Origin: an uncultured Roseibium sp.
GTDB lineage: Bacteria > Pseudomonadota > Alphaproteobacteria > Rhizobiales > Stappiaceae
NCBI RefSeq assembly: GCF_947494555.1
Contig: NZ_CANLVF010000006.1
Location: forward strand, 413,374-477,373
DNA length: 64,000 bases
Direction: 5' to 3'
In this document: in pieces, positions 32,617-41,194 of the stretch
How positions within the stretch are numbered: position 1 is the first letter of the stretch
Layout of the letters: each line of letters starts with the position of its first letter
Program-made: the position numbers and the translations under genes
The notes under the pieces: generated by a model
What the model was told of the DNA's origin: nothing
Seen by the model: only the letters and a program-made list of their open reading frames with translations
Databases searched by the model: none

Positions 32617-33216
32617 TCAAAACACCTCGCCGCCGTAGATCTCCGCAAGATTTTCTGCGCTCGATTCCATGAACATCGGCATCATCCTCGACATCATCCA
32701 GCCTTTCATGCTGGTAGTTTCAAAGTACCGCCGCATGTGCATGATGGATCCGCCCTCGGCGGGGGTGACGATCACGACCCCCCGGTGACCTTCAAAAGCA
32801 TCAGGTGCCCAAAGTGGCCTCGCGATCATGGAAGCCTCTGGGTCAAGATGCACGATTTCGTCTGTTTCGCCTTCCTTGTAAGAAACAAGAGAACCGACAC
32901 CAAAGTCCCCAGTTTCCCTGGCTGAGTTGTCAATCACAACATTCTCCGGTGGAGGGGATACCCACTTGGAGTAGTCTTCGAACGCAGCGACGATCACCAT
33001 CGCTTCAGACGGTGTCATCGGCAGGAACACCTTGACCTCAGCGCCGAGCGGTTTATCGGTGAAATCGCGGACATCCAACTCCCCAAACACATGAGTTTCG
33101 GGCGAAAGGCCGACACCCGGGTCGCTTCTCAGAGTGGGGCTGAAACTGAGAAACCCAAATCCCCCCACGATAGCGATCACGACGAGGCCGCCAAATATTT
33201 TGAGTATGTTCTTCAT
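32617..33216 (-). CDS. Membrane-anchored SRPBCC (START-like) domain protein
   Basis: A 199-residue protein with an N-terminal membrane helix (ILKIFGGLVVIAIVGGFGFL) and a ~150-residue SRPBCC/polyketide-cyclase-like domain: EVKVFLPMTPSEAMVIVAAF begins the domain and SGWMM-like KGWMMSRMMPMFMESSAENL forms the long C-terminal helix. ATG at 33216 has GGAG at good spacing; ATG four codons earlier is possible. It follows a second SRPBCC gene on the same strand after 58 bp. SRPBCC domains bind hydrophobic ligands in a deep cavity. Whether the domain faces the periplasm depends on the anchor being uncleaved. Confidence 0.75.
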   Translation of the reverse strand: MKNILKIFGGLVVIAIVGGFGFLSFSPTLRSDPGVGLSPETHVFGELDVRDFTDKPLGAEVKVFLPMTPSEAMVIVAAFEDYSKWVSPPPENVVIDNSARETGDFGVGSLVSYKEGETDEIVHLDPEASMIARPLWAPDAFEGHRGVVIVTPAEGGSIMHMRRYFETTSMKGWMMSRMMPMFMESSAENLAEIYGGEVF

Positions 33217-33274
33217 CTCTTTCTCCATCGTAGGCGGCGCGACGACCGGCCACGCCCTGTTTCGTTTTGATGTT

Positions 33275-33778
33275 TTATGCGGGCACGACACCAGCCGCAG
33301 ACGGGGAGCTGTGCTTGACGCCTTTGCTGTCGATCTTTCCGCCGGTCTTGAGGTGGTGCTCGAGGCTTTCCAGCATCAGCGACACGCGCTTTTTCATCAT
33401 TGGCTTCATCATGAGATTTCCCATGATCGCGCCGAGGGGCCCCATGCCGATTTCTATGTCCATTTCGACGGTGACGTTGGTGATGTTGCCAACTGGGCTA
33501 AGGCGGATGACGGACATCCCGCCCTTCATAGGTTTGGGGGTCTCGCTGAGCGACATGTGAATGGCGCGACCTTCGTCGATTTTTGTGATTGTCTCGACGA
33601 TGGACGTCTTGTCGACGAACTCACAGCGGCGCTTGGCGCCTACTCCGTGGTTATTCTCGCTCAGCAGCGGGGAGCTCACGACCCATGGCTGAAAGCGCCA
33701 GATGCCGCCCCAGTCGTTGAAGGCCGCCCAGACGTCTTCGGCCGACGCATTCACGCGTTTTGTCATTTCAGCATGCAT
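33275..33778 (-). CDS. Cytoplasmic SRPBCC (MxaD-like) domain protein
   Basis: A 167-residue single SRPBCC domain without a signal peptide. It opens with TKRVNASAEDVWAAFNDWGG, the classic entry strand and helix. GMGPLGAIMGNLMMKPMMKK belongs to the C-terminal helix, and a ~20-residue polar tail follows. ATG at 33778 follows AGAAGGAACAAAAAC. It lies between a 39-residue peptide gene and the membrane-anchored SRPBCC gene on one strand, so all three probably form one transcript. Its ligand is unknown; MxaD is a methanol-dehydrogenase accessory protein, but no such enzyme is seen nearby. Confidence 0.78.
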   Translation of the reverse strand: MHAEMTKRVNASAEDVWAAFNDWGGIWRFQPWVVSSPLLSENNHGVGAKRRCEFVDKTSIVETITKIDEGRAIHMSLSETPKPMKGGMSVIRLSPVGNITNVTVEMDIEIGMGPLGAIMGNLMMKPMMKKRVSLMLESLEHHLKTGGKIDSKGVKHSSPSAAGVVPA

Positions 33779-33825
33779 GTTTTTGTTCCTTCTAGGTTTA
33801 AGGGTGAGGTGCGCGCGACACGCGC

Positions 33826-33945
33826 CTATGCGGCATTTTCCGCGAGATCGTCATCGGACAGGGCATAGCCCGCCATACCCGCTGCGGCACCTTCGGCGGT
33901 GTCGGATGTCTTGAGCTCAACTGATATGAGCGAAGGCTTGGACAT
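33826..33945 (-). CDS. Small acidic protein (39 residues), leader gene of the SRPBCC operon
   Basis: A short frame: SKPSLISVELKTSDTAEGAA, then AGMAGYALSDDDLAENAA. Its ribosome binding site is excellent (AAAGGAG seven bases before the ATG at 33945), better than those of many neighbours, which argues that it is translated. The peptide is acidic at the C-terminus and Ala/Gly-rich in the centre, with no Cys and no transmembrane helix. About 48 bp separate it from the SRPBCC gene downstream. I do not recognise the family. A peptide precursor, a small regulator or a translational leader are all possible. Confidence 0.5.
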   Translation of the reverse strand: MSKPSLISVELKTSDTAEGAAAGMAGYALSDDDLAENAA

Positions 33946-34103
33946 GGCCGTAACTCCTTTGATTATCGATGACGCCAAGGTGGGGGCTTGGCTTCATCTA
34001 CGCCATGCTCAATTTTGCACCGGTCAGTTCCAAAAATGATGGATGTTGGCCTGAAGTTGGTCCGTTAGGATGTGTGCAGTTATCTGAGAACAGGAGTGGT
34101 CCG

Positions 34104-36167
34104 ATGAGGTTTTTCAGGTCGTTTGCAGTTGCGATTGCCCTCTTTTCAGGGTTGTCCGCGCAGGCGGATGAGGGCTGGACGGATCTGGATTTGTCCAGCG
34201 CGCGGTTGATCGCGGCGCAAACGGCAGCGCCAGCCGATGGGCCGCTTCAGGTCGGCGTCGACATTCGGCTCGTCGATGGCTGGAAAACCTATTGGAGAAG
34301 CCCAGGCGACGCGGGGTATCCGGTAACGGTGGATTGGTCGGGTTCGGACAACGCCCAACCCACCCAAATGCAATGGCCGGCACCGCATCGGTTTTCGTTG
34401 TTCGACCTTGACACCTTTGGATACGGCGAACGCGTCGTGTTTCCGGTGAATGTGAATGTCCCAGATCCGACACAGCCCGTTCAATTGAATGCGGTGGTAG
34501 ACTATCTGCTCTGCAAGGAAATTTGCGTCCCGCAGGTCGCCTCAGTCTCTCTTACACTTGAACCAGGCACGCCGACCGCTGGCCCGGATGCGCAGTTGAT
34601 AGACTTCTACCTGTCTCAGGTTCCGGGCGATGGTTCGCAATCCGGTTTGTCTCTGGACGACGTCACCCTAACGGACACCGGCAACGGCATCTCAGTGCGC
34701 GTTAAGTCCGTTTTCCCGCTGACTTCTCCGGACGTGGTCGTGGAGGGACCAGAAGACTTCCTGTTTTCGAGGCCAATGATAGAGTTGCAGGAAAACGGGC
34801 TGGGATTTTCGGCAACGCTAGAGGCCGAGACGTTTGAAGGGACGCCCGCCGACCTCGCGGGCAAAAACCTGACACTCACCATCGTGGATGGCACACGCGG
34901 TCTTGAAGCTCACCTGAACACCGCGGCGTTCGCCCAGGCAACGACCGGCATCTCGATTTCCGCGTTTCTGGGATTCGTCGGGATCGCCTTTGTCGGCGGC
35001 ATGATCCTTAACCTGATGCCGTGCGTGCTGCCCGTGCTGTCTTTGAAGCTGCTCTCGGTCGTGTCTTACGGTGGGCACAGCCCGGCGAGAGTGCGGCTGT
35101 CTTTTCTCGCTTCAGCCTTGGGCATCCTCGCCTCGTTCTGGGTCCTCGCACTTGGGGCTGTCGCGTTGCGATCGATCGGTGTTGCGGTGGGATGGGGCAT
35201 TCAATTCCAGAACCCCTACTTCCTTGTCTTCATGGCCGTCATCGTTACGGTGTTCGCCTACAATCTGCTGGGCATGTTCGAAATTCCGCTCCCAAAATGG
35301 ATGTCCGGAGCCGCGCAGATCGGCAACTCCGACACGCTAAAGGGTCACTTTCTGACGGGCGTCTTCGCAACACTGCTAGCAACCCCGTGTTCCGCGCCCT
35401 TCGTCGGAACAGCAATCGGTTTCGCGCTTTCATCGGGCACGTTCGAGATACTCGTTATTTTCACGGCGCTCGGTGTCGGTCTTGCCGCGCCCTTCCTGCT
35501 GGTTGCTGTGTTCCCTCGACTTGCGACGTCGATGCCCAAGCCCGGCAAGTGGATGCTAACAATGAAGAAGGTGCTTGGGCTTGCCCTTGCTGCAACGACC
35601 GTGTGGCTTCTATTCGTCATCGCTGGCGTTTCTGGGCAGAGCCTTGCCATCGTCGTGTCGGTTGGCCTTGTCGCTATGGGGGCGGCGCTTTGGACAGGCC
35701 GGTCGGTTCAGGGCTGGGGCGGCGCCATCGGAGCGACACTTGCCATTGTCGTGTTGGCACTGTTGTTCAGCCCTAGCGTGATCACCTCGCCGCAGCCCGG
35801 TGCGTCCTCTGTGGCAACAGCCGAATTCGGAGTATTCAACGTAGCGGAGCGAGACCGTCTCGTCTCGGCGGGCGAGGTCGTCTTCGTCGATGTGACAGCG
35901 GATTGGTGCATCACGTGCCAGGTCAATAAGCGCATTGCCCTCAGCGACGGCGATGTACGCGCGGCATTGGAAGCGGAGGGAGTCGTGCCCCTGCAAGCCG
36001 ACTGGACGCAGCGCGACGATAGCATTCTTTCGTATCTGACGAGCCACGGCCGCTACGGCATTCCGTTCAATGTGGTCTACGGGCCCGGCGCGCCGGACGG
36101 GATCGTGCTGCCTGAGCTTTTGACCCGCGGAGCCGTCCTAGACGCCCTTCGGGAGGCGCAAGGTTAA
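34104..36167 (+). CDS. ScsB/DsbD-type protein-disulfide reductase
   Basis: A 687-residue inner-membrane thiol-disulfide exchanger. A signal peptide (RFFRSFAVAIALFSGLSAQA) leads into a periplasmic N-terminal region containing YLLCKEICVPQ, the CxxxC redox pair. About eight transmembrane segments follow, with the two buried cysteines in LNLMPCVLPVLSLK and TPCSAPFVGTA. A C-terminal periplasmic thioredoxin domain has DVTADWCITCQVNK. ATG at 34104 has AGGAG upstream. The N-terminal layout matches ScsB more than classical DsbD. It carries reducing power from cytoplasmic thioredoxin to periplasmic partners. The esterase-DsbA fusion 2 kb downstream is a candidate client. Its stop overlaps the convergent LysR stop by four bases. 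Confidence 0.9.
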   Translation: MRFFRSFAVAIALFSGLSAQADEGWTDLDLSSARLIAAQTAAPADGPLQVGVDIRLVDGWKTYWRSPGDAGYPVTVDWSGSDNAQPTQMQWPAPHRFSLFDLDTFGYGERVVFPVNVNVPDPTQPVQLNAVVDYLLCKEICVPQVASVSLTLEPGTPTAGPDAQLIDFYLSQVPGDGSQSGLSLDDVTLTDTGNGISVRVKSVFPLTSPDVVVEGPEDFLFSRPMIELQENGLGFSATLEAETFEGTPADLAGKNLTLTIVDGTRGLEAHLNTAAFAQATTGISISAFLGFVGIAFVGGMILNLMPCVLPVLSLKLLSVVSYGGHSPARVRLSFLASALGILASFWVLALGAVALRSIGVAVGWGIQFQNPYFLVFMAVIVTVFAYNLLGMFEIPLPKWMSGAAQIGNSDTLKGHFLTGVFATLLATPCSAPFVGTAIGFALSSGTFEILVIFTALGVGLAAPFLLVAVFPRLATSMPKPGKWMLTMKKVLGLALAATTVWLLFVIAGVSGQSLAIVVSVGLVAMGAALWTGRSVQGWGGAIGATLAIVVLALLFSPSVITSPQPGASSVATAEFGVFNVAERDRLVSAGEVVFVDVTADWCITCQVNKRIALSDGDVRAALEAEGVVPLQADWTQRDDSILSYLTSHGRYGIPFNVVYGPGAPDGIVLPELLTRGAVLDALREAQG

Positions 36168-37060
36168 GCGCCGCGCCCCTCGATGAGATCAAGCTTGTCG
36201 GAAACGGCGTCGTATAGATACTCGCGGAAACTGCGAAGTCGTACACTGTCCCGCAGGTCCGGATGGGTCAGAACCCACAGCGACGTATGCGGAACCGGTC
36301 GTGCGCCGGGTACCCGCTGAAGTCCCGGTTCGAGGTCGCCCATCATGCATGGTAGAAAGGCCATACCAAGGCCACGCTTGGCAAAAGCCATCTGAACAAA
36401 CACGTCGTCGAAACTGCCGGTGACTGGCATGGGCTCCAGCCCCGCCGAGTGAACCCATTTTGGATATTCGACAACGTCATCCCATCCAAGCCAACGTCCG
36501 TTTCGATCGGATCCTGTAAAGACATGTGACTCGATGTAACCGGCCGAGGCATAGGCACAAGACGCCTGAGTCGCCAGGTTGCGCCCAACCAGGTAGTCAG
36601 GCGGTGAATTGCCTTGCGATGTAAAACGCATTGCGATGTCAGCTTCCCGCTTTGACAGATCAAGAAGGTCCTCGGTTATATCGAGGATCAGGTTAACGAG
36701 TGGATTTTGCTCAACGAAGCTGGCTAGGTCGTCGGTCAGAACGCAAACGGCCATTGGTAACGGAAGAGTAAAGCGGACGTCGCCGGACAGCTCGCGGTCC
36801 CGTCCCGCGACGGACCGTTCGGCAGAATGCATTGTTTCTTCAATCGTTCGCGCCGATCCAAGCAGGTCTTCGCCCGCCGAGGTTATCAGCAAGCCGTCCG
36901 ACGTCCGGTCAAAGAGTCGGGTCTTTAACGCAAATTCAAGCGCATCCATTCTGCGGGACACCGTGGAGTGCGCGACCTTCAAGCTATCTGATGCACCGCG
37001 GATCGAACCCGCACGCGCGACGGCGAGAAAGACCTTCAAATCGTTCCAATCGACAGACAC
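36164..37060 (-). CDS. LysR-family transcriptional regulator
   Basis: A 298-residue LysR regulator. The N-terminal helix-turn-helix reads DWNDLKVFLAVARAGSIRGA then STVSRRMDALEFALKTRLFD. The periplasmic-binding-like effector domain begins about residue 90 (LSGDVRFTLPLPMAVCVLTD). GTG at 37060 fits AGGTGA eight bases upstream; GTG at 37072 is too close to it. It is divergent from the tandem-SRPBCC gene at 37231 and convergent with the ScsB-type gene. The inverted repeat at 37133-37165 and TGTGTGGATGTCACACT at about 37100 are candidate binding sites. It probably regulates the SRPBCC and esterase-DsbA genes. Confidence 0.88.
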   Translation of the reverse strand: MSVDWNDLKVFLAVARAGSIRGASDSLKVAHSTVSRRMDALEFALKTRLFDRTSDGLLITSAGEDLLGSARTIEETMHSAERSVAGRDRELSGDVRFTLPLPMAVCVLTDDLASFVEQNPLVNLILDITEDLLDLSKREADIAMRFTSQGNSPPDYLVGRNLATQASCAYASAGYIESHVFTGSDRNGRWLGWDDVVEYPKWVHSAGLEPMPVTGSFDDVFVQMAFAKRGLGMAFLPCMMGDLEPGLQRVPGARPVPHTSLWVLTHPDLRDSVRLRSFREYLYDAVSDKLDLIEGRGA

Positions 37061-37095
37061 CGTGGAGATCACCTTTGGCTAAGACGCTGTATTTT

Positions 37096-37165
37096 CGTTC
37101 GTGTGTGGATGTCACACTTCAATATAGCCGGTGTTCCATTTTTCGTCCAGGGCGGCCCCTAAATA
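37096..37165. promoter_or_regulatory. Divergent LysR/SRPBCC promoter with inverted repeats
   Basis: GTGTG-n4-CACAC-like symmetry (GTGTGGATGTCACAC, about 37101-37115) is followed by GTTCCATTT and AAATAGAAC (about 37133-37165, eight of nine complementary). The GGTGTTCCATTTT start of the second element matches bases just before the 51-bp repeat copy A. Confidence 0.4.
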
Positions 37166-37230
37166 GAACATAAGGTGCATTTTCGAATGGTGTAGTTTTT
37201 GCGCGCAGGTACCCAACCAGGAGGATTCCC

Positions 37231-38286
37231 ATGCGCCTGATTTCTGCTCTCAAGACAACCGCCGCCATTGTGGCCGTTGCCACAAGTCTCGCGGCTACCG
37301 CACCTGTTGCGATCGCTCAGGAAATGCCGCCGCGTGTCGTCGGCGCGGTCATGGTCGACGAACTGACCATGGCACCGATGCAATTTACAATTGAAGTCGA
37401 ACTTGCCGCCTCGCCAGCGGACGTCTTTGCGTTCGTCACAGATGCCGACAACGTCGCCAAAGTGGTAGATGGCGTGGACGCCGCGATGATGGCCGCTGAC
37501 GGCATGTCTCGCGATCTGACCTTGTCCGACGGTAGCAAGATCAAAGAGATCATCCATGTCAACGACGCCGACAAACTTTCGTTCGCCTACAGTCTGGCCG
37601 ACGGCAACCCGATGGGGTTCTCGAACCACCTTGGCGTCCTTCAGGTACGTCCTGCCGAAGAGCGCGAGGGCTCGGTTGTGAGCTGGCAGCAATATTATGA
37701 TGGACAGGCCAGCAAAGAGGATCTCGAGCTTTACACGAACGCCGCGGCCAGCCTGGCTTCGGAATTGGGCGGTTACATTGCGGGTACCCATACCGGAATT
37801 GCCGACGTGACGCTCACCCATACCCGGGTGTTCAACGTTTCGGCGCAGGAGGTCTGGGCTGAGGTTGCCGAGAACTACGCCAATGCTCACGAATGGTCGA
37901 GCGTGATCGAGTCCATCGAATTTGAGGACACGGATGGAAAAGTCGGCGACGTTCGCGCCTGCTTCATCCCCGGTCTTGGTGGCGCGACCCGCGAGATCAT
38001 CACACGGTACGACGAAGATAATCTCACCTATGCTTACGCGATCGAAGAAGGTATGCCTCCCTTTGTGACTACCAACGAGGCAGTGTGGAGCGTCGCACCG
38101 ATCGACGAGAACACTTCTGAAGTTACGGTTTCGATCGTTTTCGAGACCGCCCCTGGTGTTCCACCGCAGGCCGTCGCATTCGCGCGGACGAATTTCTACA
38201 TGTTCGCCGGGTTCGGTATCGACGATCTCAAGTACTTCCTCGAGAACGGGGAACCCTACGCCCGTCAGTTCCCGTCACCGACCTGA
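37231..38286 (+). CDS. Secreted protein with two tandem SRPBCC domains
   Basis: A 351-residue exported protein with a Sec signal (RLISALKTTAAIVAVATSLA, cleavage after VAIAQ) and two START-like domains in series. The first starts about residue 50 (FTIEVELAASPADVFAFVTD) and the second about residue 195 (THTRVFNVSAQEVWAEVAEN). Both open with the same strand-helix pattern, so they arose by duplication. The second ends in a long helix (AVAFARTNFYMFAGFGIDDL). ATG at 37231 has CCAGGAGG upstream. It lies 17 bp before the esterase-DsbA fusion, clearly the same operon. A periplasmic tandem SRPBCC protein is unusual. The ligand is unknown. Confidence 0.8.
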   Translation: MRLISALKTTAAIVAVATSLAATAPVAIAQEMPPRVVGAVMVDELTMAPMQFTIEVELAASPADVFAFVTDADNVAKVVDGVDAAMMAADGMSRDLTLSDGSKIKEIIHVNDADKLSFAYSLADGNPMGFSNHLGVLQVRPAEEREGSVVSWQQYYDGQASKEDLELYTNAAASLASELGGYIAGTHTGIADVTLTHTRVFNVSAQEVWAEVAENYANAHEWSSVIESIEFEDTDGKVGDVRACFIPGLGGATREIITRYDEDNLTYAYAIEEGMPPFVTTNEAVWSVAPIDENTSEVTVSIVFETAPGVPPQAVAFARTNFYMFAGFGIDDLKYFLENGEPYARQFPSPT

Positions 38287-38303
38287 TCGCAAAGGTGCTG
38301 CAC

Positions 38304-39671
38304 ATGCTTAGATTCAAGTCAATGTTGATGGCACTTGGCGTGGCAGCTACTCTTCTTGCTGTGGCACCGACCGGTGCCACAGCGCAGTCGGCATCCGAGA
38401 CGGTCACGCTGACAACTGGAGTCGGCGAAGTCGAAGCCCGGATCATGCGCCAGGCTGACATGCCTGGCGCCGCGCTGATTGTCGGGCTTCACGGCTACGG
38501 GATGGATGCCAGGCAGATTGAAACCCTTGTCAACGTCGAACCCCAGGCGGATCACGCCTTTGTTGCGCTCCAGGCGCCTGTTCCCGTAGAGGGCGGAGGC
38601 GGAGCTTGGTACCCGGTTGACGACAGCTCTGGCTTTGTCGCCGTTGACCCCGATGACGTGCGCTTGAATGCGGAATGGGTCGCCAGCGCGACCTCTGCGC
38701 TGGTTACTGAGACTGGCACGGACCCGGCGCAAGTCTATATCGTTGGCTTCAGCCAAGGCGCGTCGATGACGCTTGGTCTTGCGTTGACCCACCCCGATGT
38801 CGCTGCGGGCTACGTCGCTTTCGCAGGCGGGTTACCACCCGGGGTCCGCGCCGAGGACTGGACAGTCGAAGACGGCGCACCTGTTCTTTTGGGGTATGGC
38901 ACTCGCGACGCGCGATTTAGCGCCGAGGAACTGGATGCAACAGTCGCCACGCTTTTAGAAGCTGGGTTATCCGTTCAATTGGAAACCTTCCCGGTCCCCC
39001 ATGTCGTCAGCGGGGCCGGACGCCGCGCAATTGCAGCTTGGATAGACGACCGGATCGCGGGTGTGCCAGTAGCACAAATTCGGCCACTTCCCATTGCGGT
39101 CACAGCTGCGCCGGACACCGGCGCTGAGCCGGATGCCGTGATTGCCGAAGCTTTGGCCGCGGCAGAGGCACGAGGCGGCTACTTCGGGAACCCCGACGGC
39201 GATCTCGTGATCTACAAATTCTTCGACTTCAACTGCTCCATCTGCCGGATCGCACACCGACAGATGGGTCGTTTCCTTGCGCAAATGCCCGACAACACGC
39301 GCGTCGTCGCGGTGGACGTGCCGTTGATCGGGCCAGGTTCGCGCGAAGCAACGGCACACACATTCTCGCTCGTGTCCCCTGACGATTACAACCGCGCCTA
39401 CCACGCGTTGATGGTCGGACGGGGTCAGATAAACGGCGTGCGGGCCTTGCGCGAACTTGAGAAACTCGGAATCTTGCCAGGTCTGACCGACACTCAGGAA
39501 GCGATCGACGCCTACCAGAACGAAATGCGGATCAACACTGCCGCGATGCGCGCTCTTGGGATACAAGGAACGCCAGGCTTCTATGTCCGGCTTGCAGATG
39601 GTCGCGAACAGGCCTTTACCGGCTGGGATGCTGCTGCGATCGCCGCTTTCGTAGGTGTCACACTCGAATAA
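38304..39671 (+). CDS. Exported alpha/beta-hydrolase (carboxylesterase type) fused to a DsbA-like thioredoxin domain
   Basis: A 455-residue two-domain periplasmic protein. After the signal peptide (ALGVAATLLAVAPTGATAQ) residues ~30-250 are a phospholipase/carboxylesterase hydrolase: LIVGLHGYGMDARQI supplies the oxyanion loop, VYIVGFSQGASMTLG the nucleophile, and PVPHVVSGAGR the histidine. Residues ~285-455 are DsbA-like: VIYKFFDFNCSICRIAHRQM has the CxxC site and IQGTPGFYVRLADG the cis-proline loop. ATG at 38304 has AAAGG eight bases upstream; GTG at 38295 is unlikely. The fusion suggests redox control or redox-coupled maturation of an esterase substrate. The ScsB-type reductase nearby could recycle its disulfide. 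Confidence 0.85.
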   Translation: MLRFKSMLMALGVAATLLAVAPTGATAQSASETVTLTTGVGEVEARIMRQADMPGAALIVGLHGYGMDARQIETLVNVEPQADHAFVALQAPVPVEGGGGAWYPVDDSSGFVAVDPDDVRLNAEWVASATSALVTETGTDPAQVYIVGFSQGASMTLGLALTHPDVAAGYVAFAGGLPPGVRAEDWTVEDGAPVLLGYGTRDARFSAEELDATVATLLEAGLSVQLETFPVPHVVSGAGRRAIAAWIDDRIAGVPVAQIRPLPIAVTAAPDTGAEPDAVIAEALAAAEARGGYFGNPDGDLVIYKFFDFNCSICRIAHRQMGRFLAQMPDNTRVVAVDVPLIGPGSREATAHTFSLVSPDDYNRAYHALMVGRGQINGVRALRELEKLGILPGLTDTQEAIDAYQNEMRINTAAMRALGIQGTPGFYVRLADGREQAFTGWDAAAIAAFVGVTLE

Positions 39672-40453
39672 TCTTGCAGCAAAAGAGTCACGTTTCCACG
39701 ACCGTAAACGTCATTTTCAGAGTGAAAGTCAGGTGCACTAAGAACCTTGCTTACAATGAGACGACGCTGTGAATCTGGGCGCCAGTGCTTCAAAAAGTGT
39801 CTTTTTGGGCAGCAGCGTTTCTTGGCTTGTTCTGCTCCCAACGCGGGCAAATACCTAGTGGCGCGAGTCCACCCCTGCGGATCGAAATAACATTCATTTG
39901 CAAAGTGGACCTTCATGCAAATCACTGGAAAAGTCCGCTTTCCGCCCAATCCGTGAATTTGCTGCGCCTCAAATGAACGTCTGCTTTCGGGCGCAGCCTA
40001 ATATGCGGCGGACGTCCGACATGCGGGCGCATAGCTGCCATTGATTGAGACCACTGTCTATGGCGGCTAATAACCAAGCGGTCGATCTGGATAGTGCATT
40101 TTTGAAGTTGCGAACCGAGAATTTGGTGAAGAGTTTAAGTTCACACATGTATGAGATGTTTCTTCTGAACAAGGCAACTTCGAACCACGGCCCGTCAGGT
40201 GCGATGAAGTCTCTGAAAAAGCACTTCGTTTCACCAGAAAATGGCTCCGATTGATAGACGAGCTTCCGCCACATCAGACCGGCCTCTCGCTTTGGTGAAC
40301 CTGTTAGGCTACCTCGAACCAGATCCTGCTCTTGCCCGCAGTATTTGGAAAACACCGAAGTAAGTTCGATCTCGTTCAAACATGTGACTGATTTCTCAAG
40401 CTACATGGCGTCTCAAGTAAACTTTCAGCTATTCGGAAATTGGAACTTCAATC
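39672..40453. other. Non-coding region with degenerate GTCCGC-type sequence
   Basis: No gene that I can support; the open frames here have no ribosome binding sites or motifs. A weak hairpin ACGTTT/AAACGT (39690-39711) may end the SRPBCC-esterase operon. The middle contains a perfect palindrome CGGACGTCCG (40009-40018) and several GTCCGCTTT-like pieces of the kind often seen as decayed repeats in this bacterial group. Confidence 0.4.
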
Positions 40454-40996
40454 GTGACAACCTTTTTCACAAGCGACACACACTTCACCCATGACCGAAT
40501 CTTGAAATTGGCCAACCGACCATACCGTTCCATTCAGGAGATGGAAAAAGCGTTCATCCAAAACTGGAATGCCACCGTTTCTCGAGAAGACACAGTGTGG
40601 CACTTGGGAGATTTTGGATTTGACGAAATATCTCCGGGCAAAGCCGCCGAGCTCTTCCATCGCCTTAACGGAAAGAAGAACCTGATTTTAGGAAACCACG
40701 ATCCTTCCCACCTCCCAACCCTACCCTGGGAAAGCACAAGGACCAGCATCGAGATCTCAGTCGAGGGTGAATGCGTTTTTTTGTGCCATTATCCCTGGAT
40801 GACGTGGCCGGGTGCTCGCAAGGGTGTAATCCACTTATTTGGGCACTTGCACGGAAAGTGGCTTGGAACTGACCGCTCCACAGATGTCGGTGTAGACGCA
40901 TGGGGCTATAAGCCGGTCTCGCTTCCTGAGATAAAACGGCGTCTGGCGAAATTGAAGCCAAACGAAATATTGAAAAAGACGGGAGCGAGGATGTGA
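40454..40996 (+). CDS. Calcineurin-like metallophosphoesterase
   Basis: A 180-residue phosphoesterase with the complete metal-site motif order: SDTHFTHDRIL (D-x-H), HLGDFGFDE (GD), ILGNHDPSH (GNHD), FLCHYPWMTW (H) and FGHLHGKW (GHxH). Length fits the small bacterial YfcE-like/2H-unrelated group. GTG at 40454 is used; its upstream site is weak. Flanks on both sides are low-GC non-coding stretches, so it stands alone as a single gene and may have been acquired. The substrate is unknown: a nucleotide or a phosphodiester. Confidence 0.85.
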   Translation: MTTFFTSDTHFTHDRILKLANRPYRSIQEMEKAFIQNWNATVSREDTVWHLGDFGFDEISPGKAAELFHRLNGKKNLILGNHDPSHLPTLPWESTRTSIEISVEGECVFLCHYPWMTWPGARKGVIHLFGHLHGKWLGTDRSTDVGVDAWGYKPVSLPEIKRRLAKLKPNEILKKTGARM

Positions 40997-41160
40997 CGAC
41001 ACTCTTTTGGTGTTTTGCTCATCCCGTTTAGACAAGGACAAACGAGATTTAGCAGAATAGTTGTTTTTCGTTCCTGGTTTTATCCGATCGCATCTTAGGC
41101 TCAGTTTGGGTTCTAACATACCGCCCGCAAAGGTCGGGAGACCGTCCACTCTATTCGGTC

Positions 41161-41176
41161 GGCGGCGAAGGCCGCC
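41161..41176 (+). other. Strong GC hairpin upstream of the TniQ-like gene
   Basis: GGCGGC and GCCGCC pair perfectly around a GAAG tetraloop. There is no T-run. It could be an mRNA leader structure. Confidence 0.35.
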
Positions 41177-41194
41177 AACGTTCATGCCAACACC

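Noticed and set aside
39969..40379. 136-codon minus-strand frame
   Set aside because: No ribosome binding site or motif, and it spans degenerate GTCCGC-type sequence with palindromes.
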